From contig NZ_UTIQ01000029.1 in assembly GCF_900582625.1 (NCBI RefSeq), positions 124,001-188,000 of the forward strand: a DNA stretch of 64,000 nucleotides, given 5' to 3'. The notes below the pieces were generated by a model. That model ran no database searches. It saw only the letters and a program-made list of their open reading frames with translations, and had not been told where the DNA came from. The DNA is from Pseudomonas viridiflava. Its GTDB lineage: Bacteria; Pseudomonadota; Gammaproteobacteria; Pseudomonadales; Pseudomonadaceae. This document shows, one piece after another, positions 57,711 to 64,000 of the stretch; position 1 is the stretch's first letter; each line of letters begins with the position of its first letter. The position numbers and the translations under genes are program-made.

Positions 57711-59105
57711 TCAAAAAAGCCGGTTGAGGCCGTCGAACGCCGCCACCCGATACGCCTCGGCCATGGTCGGGTAGTTGAAGGTGGTGTTGACGAAATACTT
57801 GATGGTATTGGCCTCACCCTGCTGGTTCATGATCGCCTGACCGATGTGCACAATCTCCGAAGCCTGATAGCCGAAGCAGTGCACGCCAAGAATCTGCAAG
57901 GTTTCGCGGTGGAACAAAAGCTTGAGCATGCCCACCGGCTCGATGGCGATTTGCGCGCGCGCCATGCCTTTGAAAAACGCCTTGCCGACTTCATACGGAA
58001 TTTTCGCCGCCGTCAGTTCCTGCTCGGTTTTACCGATGGAGCTGATTTCCGGAATCGTATAAATGCCGGTCGGTACGTCATCGACAAAGCGCCAGCTGCC
58101 GTTCTCGATAATGCTGCCCGCCGCCGAACGACCCTGGTCGAACGCGGCGCTTGCCAGGCTCGGCCAACCGATCACATCGCCGGCTGCATAGATGTTCGAC
58201 ACGCTGGTGCGGTAGTGCTCGTTCACCTCCACCTGGCCACGGCTGTTGACCTTGATGCCGATATTTTCCAGGCCGAGTTTGTCGGTGTTGCCGGTACGGC
58301 CGTTACACCAGAGCAAGGCGTCGGCCTTGATCTTCTTGCCGGATTTCAGGTGCAGCACCACGCCGTTGTCCATGCCCTCGATGCGCTCGTATTCCTCGTT
58401 GTGACGCACCAGCACGTTGTTGTTGCGCAGGTGGTAGCTCAAGGCATCGGAGATTTCGCCGTCGAGGAAACTGAGCAGTTGGTCGCGATTGTCAATCAGG
58501 TCGACCAACACGCCCAGGCCGCTGAAAATCGAAGCGTATTCACAGCCGATCACGCCGGCGCCGTAAATGATCAAGCGGCGCGGGGTGTGGCTCAGGGTGA
58601 GGATGGTGTCGCTGTCGTAAACGCGCTCGTGGTGGAAGTCGATATCCGCCGGGCGATACGGACGCGAGCCAGTGGCGATGATGATTTGCGCCGCCACCAG
58701 TTTTTCCACCACGCCGTTGGGGCACACCACTTCAATGGTTTGCTCATCGGAGAAACTGCCGGTGCCGTAGAACAGGTCGACGCGGTTGCGCGCGTAGTAA
58801 CTGGTGTGCGAAGTGACCTGTTTGGAAATCACCCGCTCGGCGCTTTTCAGCACGTCGGGAAAGGAGAACCAACGCGGCTCGCCAATCTGGCGAAACATCG
58901 GGTTGGTGTTGAACTGCATGATCTGCCGAACCGAGTGACGCAGGGCCTTGGACGGGATGGTGCCCAGGTGCAGGCAGTTGCCGCCCACCTCGCGACGGTT
59001 GTCGACCACGGCCACTTTTTTCCCGGCCTTGGCGGCGTTCATCGCTGCGCCTTCCCCTGCCGGGCCCGAACCCAATACCACCACGTCGTAGTTGTAGACC
59101 GCCAT
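57711..59105 (-). CDS. sthA: Soluble pyridine nucleotide transhydrogenase
   Basis: A 464-residue flavoprotein that moves hydride between NADPH and NAD+. FAD motif [18 protein letters not shown] (8-25); the redox loop reads [15 protein letters not shown], with Thr in place of the second redox Cys of lipoamide dehydrogenase, the hallmark of SthA. NAD domain motif [15 protein letters not shown] at about 181 and a C-terminal dimer domain complete it. ATG 59105 follows AGAGGAGTGAAC; 46 upstream open codons have no homology. The start is 196 bases from apbE on the same strand. Confidence 0.96.
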   Translation of the reverse strand: MAVYNYDVVVLGSGPAGEGAAMNAAKAGKKVAVVDNRREVGGNCLHLGTIPSKALRHSVRQIMQFNTNPMFRQIGEPRWFSFPDVLKSAERVISKQVTSHTSYYARNRVDLFYGTGSFSDEQTIEVVCPNGVVEKLVAAQIIIATGSRPYRPADIDFHHERVYDSDTILTLSHTPRRLIIYGAGVIGCEYASIFSGLGVLVDLIDNRDQLLSFLDGEISDALSYHLRNNNVLVRHNEEYERIEGMDNGVVLHLKSGKKIKADALLWCNGRTGNTDKLGLENIGIKVNSRGQVEVNEHYRTSVSNIYAAGDVIGWPSLASAAFDQGRSAAGSIIENGSWRFVDDVPTGIYTIPEISSIGKTEQELTAAKIPYEVGKAFFKGMARAQIAIEPVGMLKLLFHRETLQILGVHCFGYQASEIVHIGQAIMNQQGEANTIKYFVNTTFNYPTMAEAYRVAAFDGLNRLF

Positions 59106-59301
59106 GTTCACTCCTCTGGTACAAACCAGGACGCCTGTGCGTCCGTGGCAACACCGCGACCGCCTCGTTACGTGGACCTCGTAACGCGAGTCGCGACAAC
59201 TCGAAACTGGTGCGCAGCTTAACTGCGGCTTTGCGTTGCGCACATTAGCGATTGGTCGCGCGGTAGGCGAGCATTGTCTGCACTACATGGCGCGATACAG
59301 C

Positions 59302-60309
59302 CTACGGCGTCGCAGGAACATCAAATTCGCGGCTGAACGCGCTGCTCGCCTGGCTGATAAAACCGCTCGCCGTGCGGGTAACAAACAGCGCCGCAATGCC
59401 ATGCTGCTGCGCAAACGCCATGCCGCGCTCCGGGCCCAACACCATCAGTAAAGTCGATAGACCGTCGGCGCGCAGGGTCGAGTGATCGAGCACCGTCACT
59501 TCTGCCAACCGATGGGTAATGGGCGCGCCGGTTTGCGGGTCCAGCGTGTGGGAATAACGCTGACCGTCACGCTCGAAATAGGTGTGGTAATCGCCTGACG
59601 TGGACACGCCCCAACCGTCCAGCGTCAGCACGCGCTCGGGCACCTGCACGTCTTCACGCGGCGCTTCGATGGCCACCTTCCACGCCTCGCCATCCGGCTT
59701 GCGCCCCGCCGCTTTCAACTCGCCGGTGACATTCAGCAGGTAACTGTCGATACCCAGCGAGCGCAAGTGCTCGGCGATACGGTCGACCGTGTAGCCGGCG
59801 ACGATGCTGTTGAGGTCCAGTTGCACGGCGAGGTCTTTGCACAGCTGGTGCCCGTCGATGCGCAGATGGGTTTGCCCCACGAGCGCCTTCGCCTCGGCAA
59901 TCTGCGGCGCCGACGGCACCTCGTGACGGCGCGACTGCGGCCCAAACCCCCACAGGTTCATCAGCGGTTCAACGGTGATATCGAAGGCGCCGCTGCTGTC
60001 TTTCCACAGCGAATCGGCAACGCGCACCAGGCTCAGCACCGACTCGGGCACCGCCGCACAACTGCCGGCGGGCAAGGCATTGAAGCGCGACACCACGGAG
60101 TCTGCGCGCCAGGTTGAAAACTGCTGATCCACCTCCGCCAACAGCCGCTCCACCTGCGCCTGCACAACCGCCGCGGCGGGCGTGTGCTCGCCCGGCACGT
60201 ACTTCACCAAGTACTGGCTGCCCATGGTCGGGCCGCCAAACTCGGCCACCTGCGGCCCGCAGCCCAGCAAACAAACGCACAGCACTAGCGGCAACAGATG
60301 ACGAAACAC
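59302..60309 (-). CDS. apbE: FAD:protein FMN transferase ApbE (lipoprotein)
   Basis: A 335-residue flavin transferase anchored as a lipoprotein: the N-terminus FRHLLPLVLCVCLLGC is a lipobox signal with Cys near residue 17. GGPTMGSQY starts the ApbE fold; LNSIVAGYTVDRIAEHL and the metal-binding end DGLSTLLMVLG follow. ApbE attaches FMN to Thr in NqrB/NqrC/RnfG in the periplasm. GTG 60309 is the chosen start because it places the signal peptide at the N-terminus; no ATG is available and its ribosome site is weak. Nqr genes, which adjoin apbE in P. aeruginosa, are not seen here. Confidence 0.88.
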   Translation of the reverse strand: MFRHLLPLVLCVCLLGCGPQVAEFGGPTMGSQYLVKYVPGEHTPAAAVVQAQVERLLAEVDQQFSTWRADSVVSRFNALPAGSCAAVPESVLSLVRVADSLWKDSSGAFDITVEPLMNLWGFGPQSRRHEVPSAPQIAEAKALVGQTHLRIDGHQLCKDLAVQLDLNSIVAGYTVDRIAEHLRSLGIDSYLLNVTGELKAAGRKPDGEAWKVAIEAPREDVQVPERVLTLDGWGVSTSGDYHTYFERDGQRYSHTLDPQTGAPITHRLAEVTVLDHSTLRADGLSTLLMVLGPERGMAFAQQHGIAALFVTRTASGFISQASSAFSREFDVPATP

Positions 60310-60465
60310 GGCAGCGCTCGGCAAGCAAACAAGAAGGCGCAAGGATAGCCGCTCGACAGCCGCCGCCGCGACCAACAGCCGTCGCGTTTGGCAACAGATA
60401 CCGGCGCGCAACTGTCATCCACAAACCCGTATGCTGGCACCGCCTCTGCCATCACGAGCCTTGTC

Positions 60466-61008
60466 ATGCGCCTGACCGCCACCCTGCTACTTCTGCTCAC
60501 CAGCACCTTGCTGTGGGCCAGCGAACCGCTGCAACAAGCCGCCTTCCCCAACGAACGGCAAAGCCTGCAACGCCAGAGCCAGGGCGTACTCAATTATTTG
60601 TGGGTGGACGTGTACGCCGCCGCCTTTTACACCGAGCCGGGCATCACCCCGAGTGAGGCCGTCGCGCAGATGCGCAACCAGCGCCTGGAGCTTTACTACC
60701 TGCGCGCCATCGACCGCGACGATGTGATCAAAGCCGCCTGGGCCACCATCGAACGCCAGCAGCCACCCGCGCGCCTGCAAGCCCTGCGCGCCGACATCGA
60801 ACCGCTGCAAGCCACCTTCAAAGACATCAACCCCGGCGACCGCTACGCCCTCACCTACACCGCCGAAGAAGGCCTGGTGCTGGAGCTCAACGGCCAGAAG
60901 GTCTACCGCAACGGCGACAAAGAATTTGCCCGGGCGTATCTGGGCTTGTGGGTGGCCAAAGACGGGCTGTCCGAAGAACTGCGCACGCAACTAATGACCC
61001 CGCAATAA
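60466..61008 (+). CDS. Exported chalcone-isomerase-like protein
   Basis: A 180-residue protein with a signal peptide (MRLTATLLLLLTSTLLWA), then a chalcone-isomerase-like domain: QGVLNYLWVDVYAAAFYTE, MRNQRLELYYLRAIDRDDVI and LGLWVAKDGLSEELRTQL. Bacterial members bind fatty acids or lack known activity. ATG 60466 is chosen for the signal peptide; the open frame upstream lacks one. It is divergent from apbE (156-base gap) and 97 bases before an OprD porin. Confidence 0.85.
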   Translation: MRLTATLLLLLTSTLLWASEPLQQAAFPNERQSLQRQSQGVLNYLWVDVYAAAFYTEPGITPSEAVAQMRNQRLELYYLRAIDRDDVIKAAWATIERQQPPARLQALRADIEPLQATFKDINPGDRYALTYTAEEGLVLELNGQKVYRNGDKEFARAYLGLWVAKDGLSEELRTQLMTPQ

Positions 61009-61076
61009 CCCAAACCCCAGCGCTGAACCGCGCAACAGCACAGCCCTTCAATCCACCCCCCTGCCCTTACCCGGAT

Positions 61077-61098
61077 ACTCCAGCTTTACCACTGGAGT
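61077..61098 (+). promoter_or_regulatory. Hairpin enclosing the second porin's ribosome site
   Basis: ACTCCAG-CTTTACCA-CTGGAGT, a 7-bp stem with 8-base loop. The ribosome site TGGAG lies in the right arm, 7 bases before the ATG. Confidence 0.65.
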
Positions 61099-61104
61099 TC
61101 CGCC

Positions 61105-62424
61105 ATGCGGTTTACCCTGCTGTTCTGCACACCGCTACTGGCGACCACCTGGGCCGCCGCCGCACAGGCCGACGTTTCGCCGCTGTTGGACGACGCCTCA
61201 CTCAACCTGCTCAGCCGCAACTTCTTCCTCAACAACGACACCCGCACCGGCCACAGCGGCAACAGCTACAACCGCGAGTGGGCGCAAGGGTTTATCGGGC
61301 GTTTCGAATCGGGCTACACCGCCGGCACAGTGGGCGTTGGCGTAGACGCTCATGGCTTTGTCGGCGTGCGCCTGGACAGCGGCGGCGGTCGCGCCGGCAC
61401 CGGCTTGCTGCCAGTCGGCGATTCCGGCGAAGCCGCCGACAACTACTCCAGCGCCGGTGGCGCGCTCAAACTGCGCCTGGGCGACACCCGTTTGAAACTC
61501 GGCGAAATGGAAGTGGAAACCCCGGTATTCGACACCGCCGACAAACGCCTGCAACCCGAATACGCCGCCGGCGCCCTGCTCCAAGGCCAGGCCGGCGCGC
61601 GCTTGAGCTGGACCGCCGGCCACTTCAACGCCTTTAAAAACCAGGACGAAAGCAGCTCACACAGCGACTTCGACGGCTATGGCGCCAGCACCCGCCACCA
61701 GAGCATCAGCCTGCTCGGCCTGCAAAGCATCGGCGACGACACCTGGGGCGGCGCGCTGTACGCCAGCGAACTCAGCGACACCTGGCGCCAGTACTACGGC
61801 AACCTGCACCTAAAACAACCCCTGAGCGCCAGCAGCCGCCTCAACTGGGACGCCAATGTTTATCGCACCCTCGGCACCGGCGCCGAACGGGCCGGCGCCA
61901 TCAACACCACCGCCGCCAGCCTGCTGGGCAAACTCAGCATCGGCGAGCAAGCCTTCAGCCTCGGCTACCAGAAAATCAGCGGCGACACCCCGTTCGACTT
62001 CGTGGGCGGCGACTCCATCTACCTCGCCAACTCCATCAAATACGCCGACTTCAACGGCGCCAACGAACAGTCCTGGCAACTGCGCTACGACCTTGACCTC
62101 AGCCAGGTGCTGACGCCCGGCCTCACCTTCATGACCCGCTACGTACACGGCAGTAACATCGACGGCACCCACGCCCCCCAAGGCGGCGCCTACAACCCCT
62201 ACGACGCCGACCTGGGCGCCTACGCCCCCAACCAGGGCGACGGCGGCAAACATTGGGAACGCGACATCGAAGGCAAATACCGCGTGCAATCCGGCGCCGC
62301 CAAAGACCTGGCCCTGAGCGTTTCCTACGTCACCCATCGCGGCAACGACGCCCAGGCCGGGCGCGATATCGACCGGCTGTACGTGGTCGTCGAATACCCA
62401 CTAGACGTACTGAGCGGCCGCTAG
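61105..62424 (+). CDS. OprD-family outer-membrane porin (second copy)
   Basis: A 439-residue OprD homologue with a signal peptide ending AAAAQA-DVSPLL. NFFLNNDTR, EWAQGFIGRFESGYTAGTVGVGVDAHG and a final strand LYVVVEYPLDVL are the family features; the C-terminus ends in SGR rather than an aromatic residue, unusual for BAM substrates. The OccK-type acid porins end the same way in some members. It overlaps the next gene's stop by 4 bases, in convergent orientation. Substrate unknown. Confidence 0.93.
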   Translation: MRFTLLFCTPLLATTWAAAAQADVSPLLDDASLNLLSRNFFLNNDTRTGHSGNSYNREWAQGFIGRFESGYTAGTVGVGVDAHGFVGVRLDSGGGRAGTGLLPVGDSGEAADNYSSAGGALKLRLGDTRLKLGEMEVETPVFDTADKRLQPEYAAGALLQGQAGARLSWTAGHFNAFKNQDESSSHSDFDGYGASTRHQSISLLGLQSIGDDTWGGALYASELSDTWRQYYGNLHLKQPLSASSRLNWDANVYRTLGTGAERAGAINTTAASLLGKLSIGEQAFSLGYQKISGDTPFDFVGGDSIYLANSIKYADFNGANEQSWQLRYDLDLSQVLTPGLTFMTRYVHGSNIDGTHAPQGGAYNPYDADLGAYAPNQGDGGKHWERDIEGKYRVQSGAAKDLALSVSYVTHRGNDAQAGRDIDRLYVVVEYPLDVLSGR

Positions 62425-62960
62425 AACGGCCCGCTGTTCGACTGCACCTGACGGAAGATGACCTCGCCACTGTCGAGGTTTTCAATCCGCGAATTGATCC
62501 GAACAAACGTCGCCTGGCCCTCGAACGACTTGGCATCGCTCCACCGAACCACATACCGCTGCCCCGCCTTGAACACCACGCCGTCCGCCTTGAAACCACA
62601 GCGCTCACTGCCCGGCCCAACGGCGTTTTTCGACAGCCAGCACCACTGCAGCGAATGCGTGCCCGGCGAAACCTTCAGCGCCTGAAAACCTTTAGCCGCA
62701 GGGCTGACCGCAGCGCCGGGCAGCAACTGGCCGTCGAGGTGCGTGGCGACCAACAAGCGATGCACCGAGAGGCCGGCTTCTCGGGTTGTGTAGGTGTCGA
62801 AAAAGATGATTGGGGAAGCCGCAGCGCCGTGAGACAGGTCGTACGGCTGCATCGCGTCAGGCGTTAAGTTGGCTTGGTAGTCGCTGTAATTGAAGCTCGA
62901 GCAGCTTGCGAGGCAAGCGCCTAACGCCAGGGAAATAACGAAGGAAACGTAGCTTTTCAT
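62421..62960 (-). CDS. Putative lipoprotein, Pseudomonas-type, unknown function
   Basis: A 179-residue protein with a lipoprotein signal (LALGACLASC, Cys near residue 20). The body is a beta-rich domain with RLLVATHLDGQLLPGAAV, HSLQWCWLSKNA and QRYVVRWSDAKS, resembling DUF2846-like envelope proteins but not surely one. ATG 62960 follows CAGGCCTTCC; an earlier ATG at 62990 adds 10 residues in front of the signal. It lies 44 bases after the DUF3592 gene on the same strand, so they may be cotranscribed. Confidence 0.75.
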   Translation of the reverse strand: MKSYVSFVISLALGACLASCSSFNYSDYQANLTPDAMQPYDLSHGAAASPIIFFDTYTTREAGLSVHRLLVATHLDGQLLPGAAVSPAAKGFQALKVSPGTHSLQWCWLSKNAVGPGSERCGFKADGVVFKAGQRYVVRWSDAKSFEGQATFVRINSRIENLDSGEVIFRQVQSNSGPF

Positions 62961-63004
62961 GGAAGGCCTGATGGACGGACTTAAACGCAAGGGTGGTGGC
63001 TAGC

Positions 63005-63490
63005 TCAATAAAACCGCTCTTCCTCAGTGTGCTTCATCAGCTTTTTCAAACTCCAGAAGGAATACAGCACACAGAGCAACATCAACCCCAAGCAGGTAAC
63101 AAAGATATAAAAGCCAGTCGCGCCTCGCTCAAACACGGCCTCGATGGCGTCCGCATCATCAAACCACCGTGAGTACACAATCTGGACCGGCTGCCCCGGG
63201 GAATAAACCGCCGGGTGGTTAACGTCGTTCTGCGAATACCCGCTCTCAATCACGCGCCCATCGGCCGTGGTGAAACGATAGTGAACGAGGCGATAGTCGC
63301 GAAAAGTCGGATGCGGCTCGACAACCCCAACCACACCCTGCGCTGTACCCTTCGCCAGCAACACCTTCAAATGCGGAATGCCGTCACCTTTGGACATCAG
63401 CATCAGCAAGGCCAGCGGGATCAGCAGTAGGAGTGATACGAAGGAATGGGTGTAGAGGTGGTCTTTGGTGGCTTCGCGGGGGGAGTACAT
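63005..63490 (-). CDS. DUF3592-like membrane protein
   Basis: A 161-residue protein with two membrane helices (about 16-34 and 128-150) around a ~90-residue beta-rich periplasmic or cytoplasmic domain containing VVEPHPTFRDYRLVHYRFTT and PGQPVQIVYSRWF. This pattern matches DUF3592 proteins, which often sit next to interbacterial toxin genes as immunity or accessory proteins. ATG 63490 follows AGGACTCCC; the 36 upstream open codons extend into the next gap and lack a ribosome site. Function unknown. Confidence 0.75.
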   Translation of the reverse strand: MYSPREATKDHLYTHSFVSLLLLIPLALLMLMSKGDGIPHLKVLLAKGTAQGVVGVVEPHPTFRDYRLVHYRFTTADGRVIESGYSQNDVNHPAVYSPGQPVQIVYSRWFDDADAIEAVFERGATGFYIFVTCLGLMLLCVLYSFWSLKKLMKHTEEERFY

Positions 63491-63610
63491 GGGAGTCCTG
63501 TTGGGAAACGTTAAAAAGAGATTATGAATACAGCGGAAAGTGATGATGTAAGTATCGCTGGCAGAACTCAATGAGGTGGAACGATTTCCCTTGGCCATTA
63601 GCCGAGTCGA

Positions 63611-63679
63611 AATTAGAGCAGCTTAATAAAGCTGCCCCTTTTCCCCCTAGAGAATTAGAGCAGATAATAAATCTGCCCC
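63611..63679. repeat. Two direct repeats with hairpins
   Basis: AATTAGAGCAGCTTAATAAA + GCTGCCCC at 63611-63638 and AATTAGAGCAGATAATAAAT + CTGCCCC at 63653-63679. Each forms a GCAGN-loop-NCTGC hairpin. They lie between the DUF3592 and SUKH genes; the surrounding 63499-63703 stretch is AT-richer and has no other gene. Confidence 0.7.
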
Positions 63680-63703
63680 CTTCGCGCGGAGACAACATAG
63701 TCC

Positions 63704-64000
63704 CTACTCTCCATCTATCCATGCATGTTTGATCCAACTGGCGAGGCTGGGCCAAGTCTCACTGGAGTATCCATCATGCGACCAGTAACTAACAGTCCCA
63801 TCTTCAAGGAGACAGTAGTAGTTTCCATTATCTTCGCAGATGGGCAGCCAAGAGTATGGCACTCCCTGTTCCCGAGCCTCGCTAATCACGCTCAACAGCT
63901 CCCTTGGGCTATTCCTATTTTCCGTTAATCGAAGCGCGTCCTTCCCATTAAAAACACTATCGCTAGCCTCCTTGGCGAAAATCTTGTAGTCATCTAAGAA
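63704..64000 (-). CDS. SUKH-superfamily (SMI1/KNR4) protein, partial
   Basis: The last 98 residues of a leftward gene that enters from beyond the window; the frame is open to base 64000. The core PYSWLPICEDNGNYYCLLEDG, TVSYWSHDGYSSETWPSLASWI matches the SMI1/KNR4 pattern (PFAxDxxGNxYxLxxxG and a late ETWPSLxxWI). SUKH proteins are common immunity proteins of Rhs, CDI and type VI toxins. The DNA is clearly less GC-rich than the rest of the window. A GTG at 63893-63895 inside the frame is not the start. The toxin partner, if any, would lie right of the window. Confidence 0.78.
   Translation of the reverse strand, partial: FLDDYKIFAKEASDSVFNGKDALRLTENRNSPRELLSVISEAREQGVPYSWLPICEDNGNYYCLLEDGTVSYWSHDGYSSETWPSLASWIKHAWIDGE

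Noticed and set aside
59160..59185. CGTTACG...CGTAACG hairpin upstream of sthA as an operator
   Set aside because: Only 7 bases per arm and no matching regulator in view; it is not stronger than many chance palindromes in this GC-rich sequence.

Overview
The window comes from a high-GC gammaproteobacterium, almost certainly a Pseudomonas or close relative. The evidence is a dense set of Pseudomonas-type REP pairs, OprD-family porins, a GcsR/glycine-cleavage locus, a complete acyclic-terpene (atu) cluster, and gene orders that, from memory, match P. aeruginosa (AraC regulator-moeA-moaB-mobA-small lipoprotein; sth-phosphodiesterase-PilZ-lolCDE). Nearly all the sequence is chromosomal core or conserved metabolic DNA. 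No transposase, integrase, prophage or CRISPR array was seen. The accessory signal lies in repeats, in one odd secreted protein (20524-21957), and at the right edge.

1-14 kb: a MOSC-domain protein (cut by the left edge), the chemotaxis coupling protein CheV, then a leftward operon of an alkyl-DHAP-synthase-like FAD enzyme, a GlpD-like dehydrogenase, an FGGY sugar/polyol kinase and a YegS-type lipid kinase. A divergent AraC-type regulator faces this operon. Molybdenum cofactor genes (moeA, moaB, mobA), a small lipoprotein, tRNA-Pro(CGG), a glutaredoxin-like protein and a DUF5610 protein follow. 14-22.8 kb: an OprD porin, cysS-glnS, ppiB-lpxH, a trypsin-like secreted protein with an altered catalytic centre, and pyrF.

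22.8-31.8 kb: the TyrR-like activator gcsR, periplasmic Cu/Zn superoxide dismutase, and gcvH-gcvP-sdaA-gcvT. A textbook sigma-54 promoter and GcsR-like binding sites lie in front of gcvH. Together the genes turn glycine into C1 units and serine into pyruvate under glycine control; the glyA copy usual in this operon is absent. 32-38 kb: the SOS mutagenesis cassette imuA-imuB-dnaE2 with a perfect LexA box. It is bracketed by two inverted copies of a ~260 bp repeat.

38.3-52.5 kb: atuR facing atuABCDEFG with two clear AtuR-type operators, then an MscS-family channel on the other strand, then atuH. This set degrades citronellol/geraniol-type terpenes through geranyl-CoA carboxylase. 52.6-64 kb: lolCDE lipoprotein export, a PilZ-domain protein, a small exported protein, a glycerophosphodiesterase, soluble transhydrogenase, an ApbE flavin transferase, a chalcone-isomerase-like protein, a second OprD porin, a lipoprotein, a DUF3592 membrane protein, and the end of a SUKH (SMI1/KNR4) protein that runs off the right edge and may mark a toxin-immunity locus.

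Intergenic space is dominated by three repeat families: REP pairs (GCGGCTnnAGCCGC type and a GAGCnnGCTC type), palindromes ending in ATTCCCGC/GCGGGAAT, and CCCTCTCCC/GGGAGAGGG pairs. Two places show exact-period tandem expansions (169 bp and 179 bp).
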